This document shows, in pieces, positions 33,354 to 41,138 of a stretch of DNA of 42,903 nt (within the stretch, counting starts at the first letter, position 1; each line of letters starts with the position of its first letter). The stretch covers positions 1-42,903 of the forward strand of contig NZ_LKHP01000015.1 of NCBI RefSeq assembly GCF_001440545.1, read 5' to 3'. The stretch comes from Caloramator mitchellensis. GTDB lineage: Bacteria > Bacillota > Clostridia > Clostridiales > Caloramatoraceae. The notes under the pieces were generated by a model that had not been told where the DNA came from, did no database searches, and worked only from the letters and a program-made list of their open reading frames with translations. The translations under genes and the position numbers were made by a program.

Positions 33354-33433
33354 AAAAGGCAATCCCATTCCTGTTTTGTTCCTGTTTCCTGTTTCAGTGC
33401 TGCCGCCTCATCTTGTTTAAGGGGTTGCCTTTT
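33354..33433 (-). terminator. Terminator-like stem with a long repetitive loop
   Basis: Arms AAAAGGCAATCCC (33354-33366) and GGGTTGCCTTTT (33422-33433) pair with one bulge and bracket about 55 bases. The loop contains three TCCTGTTT units and a locally GC-rich stretch unlike its surroundings. It directly follows the stop of the gene at 33433. Rho-independent termination is possible; the loop size is unusual. Confidence 0.45.
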
Positions 33434-34263
33434 TAACCTTCATAATTAGAACAAGCCTTATATTTATCAGTTGTAACACTAAATTTATTGCATAATTGCT
33501 CCCCATCAAAGTATTTACAACTTGCACAATACAGATATTTAATGTTGTCATATGGATAATCTTGAATTTTATAATAGTAGCTTAAGAGGCTGTCAAAATA
33601 CTTATATGGATTGTTCTTGAGCTTAGCTATATCATCATTCATATTTAATCCTGACTTTATCAAAATTGCTTGTTTTATAAAATTTATTGCCTTATATATA
33701 TCCTTTCTTTTTTGTTCAACCCCTAAGATTTCAAAACAATTATAGGTGCATCTATCATTTAATATTTTTTCTCCCGTAATTATCTCAGCATTTTTAAAAA
33801 GTTCATATCTATTAAATAGTATTCTATCTATCATACTCTGAAATCTTTTTTCATCATAAAGGAGCATATATATTTGTGCCTTTAAATACCATAGCTGTTC
33901 AATCCATGATACATGGTATACTCCAAGTTCATCCCCCAACAAGACATCCCTTGACCAGTTTTTCTCTGCCCTTTCTATAAAATTCATAGCTTTGTCTAAA
34001 TTTCCTTCTTCAATATATTCTTGGGCCAACACGTAAAGGTTCCATATCAGTAAATTTCTTTCCAACAAGTTTTCTGTATCATCCTCAATTGAACTAATTA
34101 TTTCAAGCGACATATTTATTCCTTCGTGTCTTATCCCAAATGTCCTGTGGAATCCTGCAACGATTGATGATAATAGAAAATTTCTAAAATTTTTCTTGTA
34201 ATTTTCGATTATATTAGGTGATGCTATCCTTTCTATATCGTCCGTATCGTGATATCTTAGCAT
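33433..34263 (-). CDS. Unrecognised helical protein with C-terminal Cys cluster
   Basis: 276 aa from ATG 34263 (MLRYHDTDDIERIAS), preferred for GGTGATT upstream; the frame opens 27 codons earlier, within 2 bases of the preceding gene. Mostly helical with a TPR-like look in the middle (LAQEYIEEGNLDKAMNFIER). The C-terminus is YCASCKYFDGEQLCNKF...YKACSNYEG: five cysteines (C-x2-C-x8-C, then another near the end), a likely small metal site resembling the Cys layout of short DUF1540-type or Fe-S-like tails. I do not recognise the family. The gene at 34346 lies just upstream on the same strand. Confidence 0.6.
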   Translation of the reverse strand: MLRYHDTDDIERIASPNIIENYKKNFRNFLLSSIVAGFHRTFGIRHEGINMSLEIISSIEDDTENLLERNLLIWNLYVLAQEYIEEGNLDKAMNFIERAEKNWSRDVLLGDELGVYHVSWIEQLWYLKAQIYMLLYDEKRFQSMIDRILFNRYELFKNAEIITGEKILNDRCTYNCFEILGVEQKRKDIYKAINFIKQAILIKSGLNMNDDIAKLKNNPYKYFDSLLSYYYKIQDYPYDNIKYLYCASCKYFDGEQLCNKFSVTTDKYKACSNYEG

Positions 34264-34345
34264 ATAATCACCACAAAGATTGCTTAATATAATTATATGA
34301 TACAAACCATTTATTGATAATGGAATTTTAGGAGAACTGTGCAAT

Positions 34346-35143
34346 TTATTTGCTTAATTTGTTCGAGCCGATGCTTAATTTATAAATTGCATTACCCACC
34401 TTAATCTTTAAATTTGTTCCTTCGTATCCCATATATTCAATAAGCTCTAGTTTGTCCGTTCCAAGGGTGCCTATTCTTTTAGTTTCTTTTTTATTTAAAT
34501 CATAAGACCATAGATAAAATTCAGCAGTGCTTTTAAAATATGGAAGCTGAGAAATATATATTACTCTGTTATCATTGGTTATGAACGGTTTAGCAGCCCA
34601 TATATACTCCGGCTTATATTTTAATATGTCCTTTCTATATAAGTTTTTGTTTAAACTTTTTGACCTGTAATAATCCTGCGATATTTCAGCAATATTTCCA
34701 TTAACATCACACATTAGTATTTGTCCAGCCTTTATATCATCAAATACAATAAAATCTTTGCTTTTGTCAATTACGTAATTTGTCCTTTCAGATGTATCAT
34801 TTAATTTAAATATTTTATTCGTTGAAGCGTCGATTAATATTTCGATTATCTTGCCGTCCGCCTTTGTATATTCAACTTTTTTATATTCAACCCTATCTTC
34901 AGGAACTGTTTGATTTGATGGTTGGTTAGAATTGTTTTCCTGCTTTTTTTCTTCGGCCTTCTTTTCAATCTTAGGAAAGTTAAAGCTTATTTTAGGAATT
35001 TTAATATTTATATTCATCAATGCAAAAATTCTATCTCCAAAGAAATAAAATATACTTATAATCAAAAGAATAAACAACATTAAATTTACTCTTCTTCTTC
35101 TCATTATTTTATAATAATCCCTGCTGAATCTGCTTGGTTTCAA
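34346..35143 (-). CDS. Single-pass membrane protein with beta-rich extracytoplasmic domain
   Basis: 265 aa. The start is TTG 35143 with GGAGGTG 7 bases upstream. A basic N-terminus (MRRRRVN) is followed by one hydrophobic segment (LMLFILLIISIFYFF, about residues 22-36), then a Lys/Glu/Asn/Gln-rich linker. The C-terminal domain has repeated short strands with DxxxNKxFKL, FIVFDDIKAGQILMCD, RVIYISQLPY and YLWSYDLNKKET, which read like blades of a partial beta-propeller (TolB/WD-like). Orientation would place this domain outside. No family is recognised and no enzymatic motif seen. Followed by the gene at 33433; a bidirectional terminator separates it from the tRNA array. Confidence 0.55.
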   Translation of the reverse strand: MKPSRFSRDYYKIMRRRRVNLMLFILLIISIFYFFGDRIFALMNINIKIPKISFNFPKIEKKAEEKKQENNSNQPSNQTVPEDRVEYKKVEYTKADGKIIEILIDASTNKIFKLNDTSERTNYVIDKSKDFIVFDDIKAGQILMCDVNGNIAEISQDYYRSKSLNKNLYRKDILKYKPEYIWAAKPFITNDNRVIYISQLPYFKSTAEFYLWSYDLNKKETKRIGTLGTDKLELIEYMGYEGTNLKIKVGNAIYKLSIGSNKLSK

Positions 35144-35207
35144 ATCCTAACACCTCCAAACTATGTCTACATTTAGATTATACATTATTGAGTCTTTTTA
35201 TTAAAGT

Positions 35208-35254
35208 AAAAAAAACTTAATCTTTAGTGCCAGGCACTTAAGATTAAGTTTTTT
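35208..35254 (-). terminator. Terminator of the tRNA array
   Basis: Arms 35212-35231 and 35233-35252 (AAAACTTAATCTTtAGTGCC and complement) give a stem of about 19 bp. On the minus strand it is followed by a run of eight T residues. It ends at the 3' CCA of the last tRNA; its plus-strand side also has T residues. Confidence 0.88.
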
Positions 35255-35329
35255 GGTGGACCATCGGGGACTCGAACCCAGGACACCCTGATTAAGAGTC
35301 AGGTGCTCTACCAACTGAGCTAATGGTCC
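35254..35329 (-). tRNA. tRNA-Lys (CTT), copy 1
   Basis: Acceptor GGACCAT/ATGGTCC-A-CCA. Anticodon stem CCTGA/TCAGG with loop CTCTTAA, so the anticodon is CTT. Last tRNA of the array. It differs from copy 2 (35473) by a compensatory pair in the acceptor stem. Confidence 0.95.
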
Positions 35330-35351
35330 ATGTATATAAATTTTTATTTAC

Positions 35352-35428
35352 TGGTGCGCCCAGTAGGATTCGAACCTACGACCTCCAGATTCGAAGTCTG
35401 TAACTCTATCCAGCTGAGCTATGGGCGC
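35352..35428 (-). tRNA. tRNA-Arg (TCG)
   Basis: Acceptor GCGCCCA/TGGGCGC-A-CCA. Anticodon loop CTTCGAA, anticodon TCG; reads CGN codons after wobble. CCA encoded. Confidence 0.93.
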
Positions 35429-35472
35429 TAATCACAATTTTATGCATCTGTAAATCGCCCATTTTAAATAAA

Positions 35473-35548
35473 TGGTGGGCCATCGGGGACTCGAACCCAG
35501 GACACCCTGATTAAGAGTCAGGTGCTCTACCAACTGAGCTAATGGCCC
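35473..35548 (-). tRNA. tRNA-Lys (CTT), copy 2
   Basis: Acceptor GGGCCAT/ATGGCCC-A-CCA. Anticodon loop CTCTTAA, anticodon CTT. The body is identical to copy 1 at 35254. Confidence 0.95.
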
Positions 35549-35560
35549 ATGCATCATTAA

Positions 35561-35637
35561 TGGTGCGCCCTAAGGGATTCGAACCCCTGGCACACGGCTT
35601 AGAAGGCCGTTGCTCTATCCAGCTGAGCTAAGGGCGC
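35561..35637 (-). tRNA. tRNA-Arg (TCT), copy 1
   Basis: Acceptor GCGCCCT/AGGGCGC-A-CCA. Anticodon stem ACGGC/GCCGT with loop CTTCTAA, anticodon TCT. Part of the duplicated 159-bp unit. Confidence 0.95.
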
Positions 35638-35643
35638 TCAATT

Positions 35644-35717
35644 TGGAGCGGGTGATGGGAATCGAACCCACGTAACCAGCTTGGAAGGCTGGGGCTCTAC
35701 CATTGAGCTACACCCGC
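35644..35717 (-). tRNA. tRNA-Gly (TCC), copy 1
   Basis: Acceptor GCGGGTG/CACCCGC-T-CCA. Anticodon stem CCAGC/GCTGG with loop CTTCCAA, anticodon TCC. Second member of the duplicated unit. Confidence 0.95.
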
Positions 35718-35724
35718 AAATTAA

Positions 35725-35800
35725 TGGAGCGGGAAACGGGACTCGAACCCGCGACTTTCACCTTGGCAAGGTGACGCTCTACCAACTGAGCTATTCCCGC
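35725..35800 (-). tRNA. tRNA-Gly (GCC)
   Basis: Acceptor GCGGGAA/TTCCCGC-T-CCA. Anticodon loop TTGCCAA, anticodon GCC. With CCC (1-74) and TCC copies, all three glycine anticodon classes occur in the window. Confidence 0.95.
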
Positions 35801-35803
35801 AAG

Positions 35804-35887
35804 TGGTGCGGGCAGAGGGACTTGAACCCCCACGCCGTAGGCGCTAGATCCTAAGTCTAGTGCGTCTGCCAATTCCGCCATGCCCGC
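35804..35887 (-). tRNA. tRNA-Leu (TAG)
   Basis: 84 bases with a class II long variable arm (GCGCCTACGGCGT). Anticodon stem CTAGA/TCTAG with loop CTTAGGA, anticodon TAG. CCA encoded. Confidence 0.95.
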
Positions 35888-35910
35888 ATGTAAACTTCTA
35901 TATTTATTTT

Positions 35911-35986
35911 TGGTGAGCCACCGGGGAATCGAACCCCGGACACCAAGATTAAAAGTCTTGTGCTCTGCCGACTGAGCTAGTGGCTC
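35911..35986 (-). tRNA. tRNA-Lys (TTT)
   Basis: Acceptor GAGCCAC/GTGGCTC-A-CCA. Anticodon loop CTTTTAA, anticodon TTT. Confidence 0.95.
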
Positions 35987-35991
35987 TAATT

Positions 35992-36067
35992 TGGCTGGGC
36001 AGGCAGGACTCGAACCTACGCATGCGGGAGTCAAAGTCCCGTGCCTTACCGACTTGGCGACTGCCCA
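35992..36067 (-). tRNA. tRNA-Gln (TTG)
   Basis: Acceptor TGGGCAG/CTGCCCA-G-CCA. Anticodon loop CTTTGAC, anticodon TTG. The first base U and discriminator G are usual for tRNA-Gln. Confidence 0.95.
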
Positions 36068-36074
36068 ACGTTTA

Positions 36075-36152
<78 letters not shown>

Positions 36153-36155
36153 ATA

Positions 36156-36232
36156 TGGTGCGCCCTAAGGGATTCGAACCCCTGGCACACGGCTTAGAAG
36201 GCCGTTGCTCTATCCAGCTGAGCTAAGGGCGC
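36156..36232 (-). tRNA. tRNA-Arg (TCT), copy 2
   Basis: Identical in sequence to 35561-35637, including the spacer to the following tRNA-Gly; anticodon TCT. Confidence 0.95.
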
Positions 36233-36238
36233 TCAATT

Positions 36239-36312
36239 TGGAGCGGGTGATGGGAATCGAACCCACGTAACCAGCTTGGAAGGCTGGGGCTCTACCATTG
36301 AGCTACACCCGC
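36239..36312 (-). tRNA. tRNA-Gly (TCC), copy 2
   Basis: Identical to 35644-35717; anticodon TCC. Follows the internal promoter at 36330-36357. Confidence 0.95.
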
Positions 36313-36329
36313 AAGTAACAGCATAATCT

Positions 36330-36357
36330 ATTATATCAGCTATTTTGACTTTGTCAA
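36330..36357 (-). promoter_or_regulatory. Internal tRNA-array promoter
   Basis: Minus strand: -35 TTGACA (36357-36352), 16-bp spacer, -10 TATAAT (36335-36330), 18 bases before tRNA-Gly(TCC) copy 2. Both hexamers are consensus, so the twelve downstream tRNAs have a strong start of their own. Confidence 0.8.
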
Positions 36358-36372
36358 GCGGTTTTTATTTAA

Positions 36373-36448
36373 TGGTCGGGGTGACAGGGATTGAACCTGC
36401 GACCTCATGGTCCCAAACCACGCGCGCTCCCATCTGCGCCACACCCCG
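36373..36448 (-). tRNA. tRNA-Pro (TGG)
   Basis: Acceptor CGGGGTG/CACCCCG-A-CCA. Anticodon loop TTTGGGA, anticodon TGG. First tRNA of the array, set apart by its own promoter. Confidence 0.95.
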
Positions 36449-36481
36449 ATTCATTATGCCGTCCGCCTGACGACATAATAG

Positions 36482-36510
36482 AGTATACAACAGATTGAGT
36501 TGTGTGTCAA
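36482..36510 (-). promoter_or_regulatory. Promoter of tRNA-Pro and the array
   Basis: Minus strand: -35 TTGACA (36510-36505), 17-bp spacer, -10 TATACT (36487-36482), 34 bases before tRNA-Pro. Confidence 0.8.
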
Positions 36511-36540
36511 TACTTTTTATCAAAATTTTTTTATGTAAAT

Positions 36541-37020
36541 TTAATATTCAAATCTAATAGGCTCTATATCTACTTCCCCATTGTCTAGAATTGTCATCTT
36601 TATGCAGCCCGGATTTCTATCCCTTGGAAGTGATGTGCTGCCCGGGTTTATGAATAATATGTTGTTTATCCATTCTATATGTTGAACGTGAGTGTGTCCA
36701 TATAGAACAACATCGGCTTCAAGTTCTGCAGCTCTATAATATAGCCTATCTAGCCCAAAATAGACATTGTATTTATGGCCGTGGGTTAATAGTATTTTCT
36801 TACCCTTTAGAACTATTAACTTTTCACTTTCGCCTTCTCTTAAAAAATCGTTATTCCCTAATACCGCTTCATAATCTAAATTATATTTGGTATTTATCTT
36901 TATCAAATCCTCTTTGCAGTCCCCAAGGTGAATTAACAAATCAATATCGCCCATTAGTTTAATTGCTTTATCCAGCATAAACAAATTTTTATGCGTATCA
37001 CTAACAATTCCTATCCTCAA
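36541..37020 (-). CDS. YfcE/MJ0936-type metallophosphoesterase
   Basis: 159 aa, small calcineurin-like phosphodiesterase. Metal-binding motifs in order: GIVSDTH, HLGDCKED, GNNDF, LLTHGH and LYGHTHVQ. The start is TTG 37020 behind GGGGGAAGG. It overlaps the rdgB 3' end by 20 bases, so the two are translationally linked, as in many Firmicutes (rph-rdgB-yfcE order). The physiological substrate is unknown; relatives act on small phosphodiesters in vitro. Confidence 0.92.
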   Translation of the reverse strand: MRIGIVSDTHKNLFMLDKAIKLMGDIDLLIHLGDCKEDLIKINTKYNLDYEAVLGNNDFLREGESEKLIVLKGKKILLTHGHKYNVYFGLDRLYYRAAELEADVVLYGHTHVQHIEWINNILFINPGSTSLPRDRNPGCIKMTILDNGEVDIEPIRFEY

Positions 37021-37633
37021 TGTCCTTCCCCCTGATTACCTTTTCCTCAAATATTCTAATAAAATTATCAAGTGCTCTTTTCCTATGGCTTATTTTATTT
37101 TTTTCCTCGGATGATAGCTCTGCAAATGTTTTGTTTAATTCTGGATATATAAACAGTGGGTCATATCCAAAACCATTGCTGCCCTTTTCTTCAAATGCTA
37201 TTTTGCCTAAAACCTCTCCCCTTGCAGTAAATTTTTCGCCCTCAGGTGATACGAACGCAATTACAGTAACAAATCTTGCACTTCTCTCCTCCTCAGGAAT
37301 ATTTGAGAGCTCTTTTAATAGTTTTTCATTATTCTTTTTATAATTTCCATGCTCTCCGCTATACCTTGCAGAATAAACTCCAGGCTCTCCGTTTAATGCA
37401 AAAACTTCTAATCCAGAATCATCTGCGATCACAGGTAGGTTCGTAATTTTGCAAATTTCAACTGCCTTTTTCATTGCATTCTCCTCGAATGTCCTTCCAT
37501 CCTCCTCAACTTCAACATCTATTCCTGCTTCTTCTAATGACAATACATCTATATTAAATTGCTTTAGAATTACCTTAATTTCATCAACCTTGTGTTTGTT
37601 ATTGCTGGCTAAAATCAACCTGTCCATTTTCAT
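37001..37633 (-). CDS. rdgB: XTP/dITP diphosphatase (RdgB/HAM1)
   Basis: 210 aa from ATG 37633, with GAGGAGG upstream; a TTG at 37636 and ATG at 37627 are alternatives. Cleans non-canonical purine nucleotides (ITP, XTP) by releasing pyrophosphate. Motifs: [44 protein letters not shown] (the nucleotide site), [10 protein letters not shown] and [10 protein letters not shown]. The start overlaps the rph 3' end by about 35 bases. Confidence 0.95.
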   Translation of the reverse strand: MKMDRLILASNNKHKVDEIKVILKQFNIDVLSLEEAGIDVEVEEDGRTFEENAMKKAVEICKITNLPVIADDSGLEVFALNGEPGVYSARYSGEHGNYKKNNEKLLKELSNIPEEERSARFVTVIAFVSPEGEKFTARGEVLGKIAFEEKGSNGFGYDPLFIYPELNKTFAELSSEEKNKISHRKRALDNFIRIFEEKVIRGKDIEDRNC

Positions 37634-38381
37634 CAATTATTTCCTCCTCGCCTATTCTTGCTGCTCCTTCTTTAAGTGTATTCCTTTGTAAGTTTATAAG
37701 CTCCTTTATTCCCTTTTCAGCAGCCTCAATTAATTCAAACATTTGTTCCTTTGTAAACGGTGAATCCTCACCCGTTCCCTGAATCTCAACAAATTCTCCC
37801 TTGTCTGTCATAACAACGTTCATGTCTACCTTGGCATTCGAATCCTCCTGGTAGCATAAATCAAGCAAAATCTCATCATCTACTATTCCAACGCTAACGG
37901 CAGCAACAAAGCTTCTTATTGGATAAACTGCAAACTTTTCCTGTGCATCAATCTTGTTTATGGCATCCACAAGAGCAATAAATGCGCCAGTTATTGAGGC
38001 TGTTCTTGTCCCTCCATCTGCCTGTATGACATCGCAATCAATCCATATTGTTTTTTCTCCAAGTTTTGTAAGGTCAACAATAGACCTTAAAGCTCTCCCT
38101 ATAAGCCTTTGAATCTCTGCTGTTCTTCCGTCTATTTTTCCCTTTGCTGCCTCCCTTGGTTTTCTATCGTTTGTTGACCTTGGCAGCATGCCATATTCGC
38201 AGGTTATCCATCCTTCTCCTGTTCCCTTTAAAAACGGCGGAACCTTATCGTCGATTGATGCAGTGCAAATGACCTTTGTATCACCAAATTCTATTAAAAC
38301 TGAGCCCTCTGCGTGTTTTATGTAGTTTCTTGTAATTTTAATTGGTCTTAAGATTAAATTTTCCCTACCATCAATTCTCAT
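37599..38381 (-). CDS. rph: Ribonuclease PH
   Basis: 260 aa from ATG 38381 (MRIDGREN), with GAGGAGG 6 bases upstream. Phosphorolytic 3' exoribonuclease trimming tRNA precursors. Visible: [17 protein letters not shown], the substrate Arg region [47 protein letters not shown] and [11 protein letters not shown]. The C-terminal tail (about 15 residues, acidic and Gln-rich) extends into rdgB. Fits its neighbourhood close to the tRNA array. Confidence 0.95.
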   Translation of the reverse strand: MRIDGRENLILRPIKITRNYIKHAEGSVLIEFGDTKVICTASIDDKVPPFLKGTGEGWITCEYGMLPRSTNDRKPREAAKGKIDGRTAEIQRLIGRALRSIVDLTKLGEKTIWIDCDVIQADGGTRTASITGAFIALVDAINKIDAQEKFAVYPIRSFVAAVSVGIVDDEILLDLCYQEDSNAKVDMNVVMTDKGEFVEIQGTGEDSPFTKEQMFELIEAAEKGIKELINLQRNTLKEGAARIGEEEIIDENGQVDFSQQ

Positions 38382-38392
38382 AGTCATCCTCC

Positions 38393-39373
38393 TCAAAAAT
38401 TAACTTTGTATATTTCATCCGACTGTGGTTGCTGGATTTCCGTTTCAATTCCGTTTTCAACGACAATGCAGCCCTTCTCTGTTATTTTTCCTATTATTTT
38501 TGCTTCTATTCCTTCTTTGGATAATGCATCACAAAGTTTAATTCCATCCTGAGTCGTAATAATCATCGAACCGCTGGAGATTAATTTATACGGGTTTAAA
38601 TTTAAAGCATTGCATATCTTTATAGTTTCATCCAATATAGGAATTTGTTCTTTGTAAATTTTAACTCCCATTTTGCTTGCCTTTGCCACTTCCCAAACAG
38701 CTCCAAAAATTCCCCCCTCGGTTGCATCATGCATTGAATGAACACCAAATTTTCCTGCTATTAACCCTGCTTTTAAAACGCTCAAATCAGGTGATGAATT
38801 TAAAAATTTTACCAAAGTGTTTTCTCCAACGATGTCTTTTAGCTTTGAATAATACTCATTTGCAAGTATATATGTCCCCTCAAGTCCAGCGTAGCCGGTC
38901 ATAACAATGTCATCTCCTACCTTTGCGCCCGAGGTGGTAACAAATTGATTTATTTTTCCTTTCCCTATAGCAGTTATCGATAAAACAATCCTATTAACTG
39001 CATCAGTAATTTCGGTATGCCCACCCAAAATATCAACTCCAAGTTCTTTGCTTGTATTGATTACCTCCGTCATAATGCTCTCAATATCCTCTATTTTAGA
39101 GTCGGGGGGTGCTAGAAGTGTTACTGTTATGCCTATGGGTCTTACCCCTGATGAAGCTATGTCGTTTGTATTTATTATAACCCCAAGACGCCCCACATTT
39201 TTAGTCGCCGCAGTTATAGGGTCTGTAGTCACTACACAAACATCTTCGTCGAATCTAATAGCCCCGCAGTCCTCTCCAATAGATGGCAAAATATAAACTT
39301 CCTCATTAATTCTTTTAATATTTTTCAAAATGCTTTCGTGCAAAACTTCATTGGGTAATTTTCCGATGTCCAT
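38393..39373 (-). CDS. AIR synthase-related protein (PurM/HypE/ThiL superfamily)
   Basis: 326 aa. The superfamily N-terminal nucleotide site is visible as [24 protein letters not shown], then [22 protein letters not shown] and [15 protein letters not shown]. The C-terminal half has [20 protein letters not shown], close to the HypE/SelD arrangement. The specific reaction cannot be read: HypE, ThiL and stand-alone relatives share these marks. The HypE C-terminal Cys is absent; the chain ends EIYKVNF, so hydrogenase-maturation HypE is unlikely. Overlap-close to rph (11 bases), probably one operon. Confidence 0.85.
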   Translation of the reverse strand: MDIGKLPNEVLHESILKNIKRINEEVYILPSIGEDCGAIRFDEDVCVVTTDPITAATKNVGRLGVIINTNDIASSGVRPIGITVTLLAPPDSKIEDIESIMTEVINTSKELGVDILGGHTEITDAVNRIVLSITAIGKGKINQFVTTSGAKVGDDIVMTGYAGLEGTYILANEYYSKLKDIVGENTLVKFLNSSPDLSVLKAGLIAGKFGVHSMHDATEGGIFGAVWEVAKASKMGVKIYKEQIPILDETIKICNALNLNPYKLISSGSMIITTQDGIKLCDALSKEGIEAKIIGKITEKGCIVVENGIETEIQQPQSDEIYKVNF

Positions 39374-39451
39374 AATATTACCTCCAATCTATATTATTAT
39401 AAAATAATTTCGCAAAGTTTTAAACTAAATTTATTTTTAAATTATTTTGTA

Positions 39452-39479
39452 ACTTTGCTTGTCCTAAAAGCATATTATA
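39452..39479 (+). promoter_or_regulatory. Sigma-K-like promoter before the 472-aa gene
   Basis: AC (39452) - 17 bases - CATATTATA (39471-39479), a full match to AC-N16/17-CATANNNTA, about 22 bases before the ribosome site GGTGG at 39501. Confidence 0.5.
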
Positions 39480-39510
39480 TATATAGAAATCTGTTTGTCT
39501 GGTGGTGTGT

Positions 39511-40929
39511 GTGGAAAATTATGATAACTTAAAAGAACTCTTTACAAGGTTAGAATATTATGCGATTGATAATTTATTTTGGACACTCTTTTATTCTGGA
39601 TGCGGTTTACCCTACTTTTTCAGCGAAAAGGAAATAAGCTACTTGAACTCATTTGGCGACGAAGATAAGGAATTTATAGAAAATCTTATGCCCATTAGAT
39701 GCCTTTACAAAAAAGCAAAAGCAGTATTTTCTGAGGCACCTCATGAAATATTAAATGCTGGAAAATATGTTTGGGATTTCGAGTCCTTCGATAAGGAAAT
39801 CAGTGTTCAAACTCAAGTGTTTGCTGTTTTATCGATGATGCAGCTTTTAAATTACAACAAATTTAATAATAAGTTGTTTAAATATGTCTCAAACAGGCAA
39901 ATTAAAAATTTTATAGACTTTTTGACAGCCTATATGAGGAATAAGGATGGATTGTTTGTTGATGTTGTAGATAAAACAAGATATTTAAATGAAGAACTGA
40001 AAATCAAGCAACAGAAGGATTTAAGACTTATAAATCAATTCTTTGCACTTGAAGCGATGTTATCATACTCAAAATTCGTAGAAATTAACAATAATCAAAT
40101 TTACAATAGCGAAGCCAATTCAATCTTTAAATATATTTTTGAAAATTTCAATTTTGTTTTAGATTTAACTACAAGAGAAGTATGTTTAATTGCTTCATCT
40201 CTATACAGAGCTAGCAGCATGGCTCAGGATGATGCAATGATAACCTCAATGAGTGAGCTTATTGCCCTATGCTGTGCTGAAATTGAATCCAGAATAAAAA
40301 TAAATGGAGAAATTGAAAAGTCCAGCAATAATTATTCTCCTTCTTCTTTAGTCACTCATTTTAGAGCAATAAGTGCTCTTTTGGAGGGTTACAAGCAGAC
40401 GAGAATTGAAAAATTTAAACATTCTGCCAAAAGAATAGCTGATTTTTTAATTGATTTATTCGATGAGGATATTATGCTTTTTAATACATTTGAATCTGAA
40501 TATAAATACACTATAAGGGACATATCAGAGATAATAAAGGCATTATTGCTTTTAAGAGATGTTCTTGATGATGAAATGGCTCTTGAAGTGCTTAAAAAAT
40601 TTGTAGAAGCATCCATTGAAAATAGTGGAATTGTGCAGTCAGTTACTGAGGAAAAATTTAAGGACGATACAAAATCTCTGTTTAGCGATGTGAACCTTGC
40701 CCCTGTGTTTTTACGTTCTTTTACCTTTAAACGGGATTTGCTTTCCAAATATGAAGTTTCAAGCTCTGTTAATTTATATTACTCTGTTTATGCAAGCTAT
40801 TTAATGCTTATGTCAATTTCTGCATTAGATAAATTTTTAGAAGAAAAAAAATTAGCGTATAATGATGATTTAAATGAAAATTTAACTGTATCTACCACCG
40901 CTGAGGAGGATAAAATTCCTGATGCGTGA
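39511..40929 (+). CDS. Large helical protein of unknown function
   Basis: 472 aa from GTG 39511; GTG codons at 39502 and 39505 are alternatives, but GGTGG at 39501-39505 fits 39511. Almost wholly helical and acidic, with no signal peptide or membrane segment. Aromatic-rich N-terminal helices (YYAIDNLFWTLFYSGCG) are followed by repeated helix pairs of about 60-70 residues (VLSMMQLLNYNKF, FFALEAMLSYSKF, LVTHFRAISALLEGY, ISEIIKALLLLRD). This might be an alpha/alpha toroid or HEAT-like array; I do not recognise a family. The tail after residue 455 is disordered (ENLTVSTTAEEDK). A DUF1540 gene follows after 25 bases; with the promoter match, late sporulation expression is possible. Confidence 0.6.
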   Translation: MENYDNLKELFTRLEYYAIDNLFWTLFYSGCGLPYFFSEKEISYLNSFGDEDKEFIENLMPIRCLYKKAKAVFSEAPHEILNAGKYVWDFESFDKEISVQTQVFAVLSMMQLLNYNKFNNKLFKYVSNRQIKNFIDFLTAYMRNKDGLFVDVVDKTRYLNEELKIKQQKDLRLINQFFALEAMLSYSKFVEINNNQIYNSEANSIFKYIFENFNFVLDLTTREVCLIASSLYRASSMAQDDAMITSMSELIALCCAEIESRIKINGEIEKSSNNYSPSSLVTHFRAISALLEGYKQTRIEKFKHSAKRIADFLIDLFDEDIMLFNTFESEYKYTIRDISEIIKALLLLRDVLDDEMALEVLKKFVEASIENSGIVQSVTEEKFKDDTKSLFSDVNLAPVFLRSFTFKRDLLSKYEVSSSVNLYYSVYASYLMLMSISALDKFLEEKKLAYNDDLNENLTVSTTAEEDKIPDA

Positions 40930-40954
40930 GATAATATAATCAGGAGGGGATAGA

Positions 40955-41116
40955 ATGACAAACATTAATTGTTCGGCAAATTGTGTATATGAACAGGATG
41001 GAAAGTGCACCCTAGACCATGTAAGCATTACTCAAAACGTATTACATCAAGGAACAGAGTGTGCATATTTTACCCAGAGAAAAAACCCTCCAAGCAAAAA
41101 TAAACCCGCAAAATAG
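40955..41116 (+). CDS. DUF1540-type small cysteine protein
   Basis: 53 aa with ribosome site AGGAGGGG. Reads NINCSANCVYEQDGKCTLDH then TECAYFTQR: Cys at 6, 10, 18 and 36 in the DUF1540 layout (C-x3-C-x7-C-x17-C). Members are frequent in clostridia, probably bind a metal, and have no established function. The Lys/Pro/Asn-rich tail (NPPSKNKPAK) overlaps the terminator. Probably co-transcribed with the upstream 472-aa gene. Confidence 0.85.
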   Translation: MTNINCSANCVYEQDGKCTLDHVSITQNVLHQGTECAYFTQRKNPPSKNKPAK

Positions 41117-41130
41117 CGGGTTTATTTTTT
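41102..41130. terminator. Bidirectional terminator between the DUF1540 gene and oppA
   Basis: Stem AAACCCGC / GCGGGTTT with a 6-base loop, followed by TATTTTTT on the plus strand and by a U-rich stretch on the minus strand. The stop codon of the DUF1540 gene is in the loop and right arm. Confidence 0.9.
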
Positions 41131-41138
41131 ATGTTTTA

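Larger units (their letters stand above)
35561..35719. repeat. 159-bp duplicated tRNA-Arg/tRNA-Gly unit, copy 1
   Basis: Identical to 36156-36314 across both tRNAs and the 6-base spacer; the flanks diverge at once. A recent segmental duplication or gene conversion within the array. Confidence 0.95.
36156..36314. repeat. 159-bp duplicated tRNA-Arg/tRNA-Gly unit, copy 2
   Basis: Second copy of the unit at 35561-35719, 595 bases away in the same orientation. Confidence 0.95.

Noticed and set aside
33349-33433. CRISPR-like or minisatellite array (TCCTGTTT units)
   Set aside because: Units are too short, only three, without regular spacers or cas genes; better treated as a terminator loop.
38393-39373. 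Calling the AIR synthase-related gene hypE or selD
   Set aside because: The HypE C-terminal Cys and the SelD N-terminal Cys/Sec loop are both absent; no hyp or sel genes nearby.
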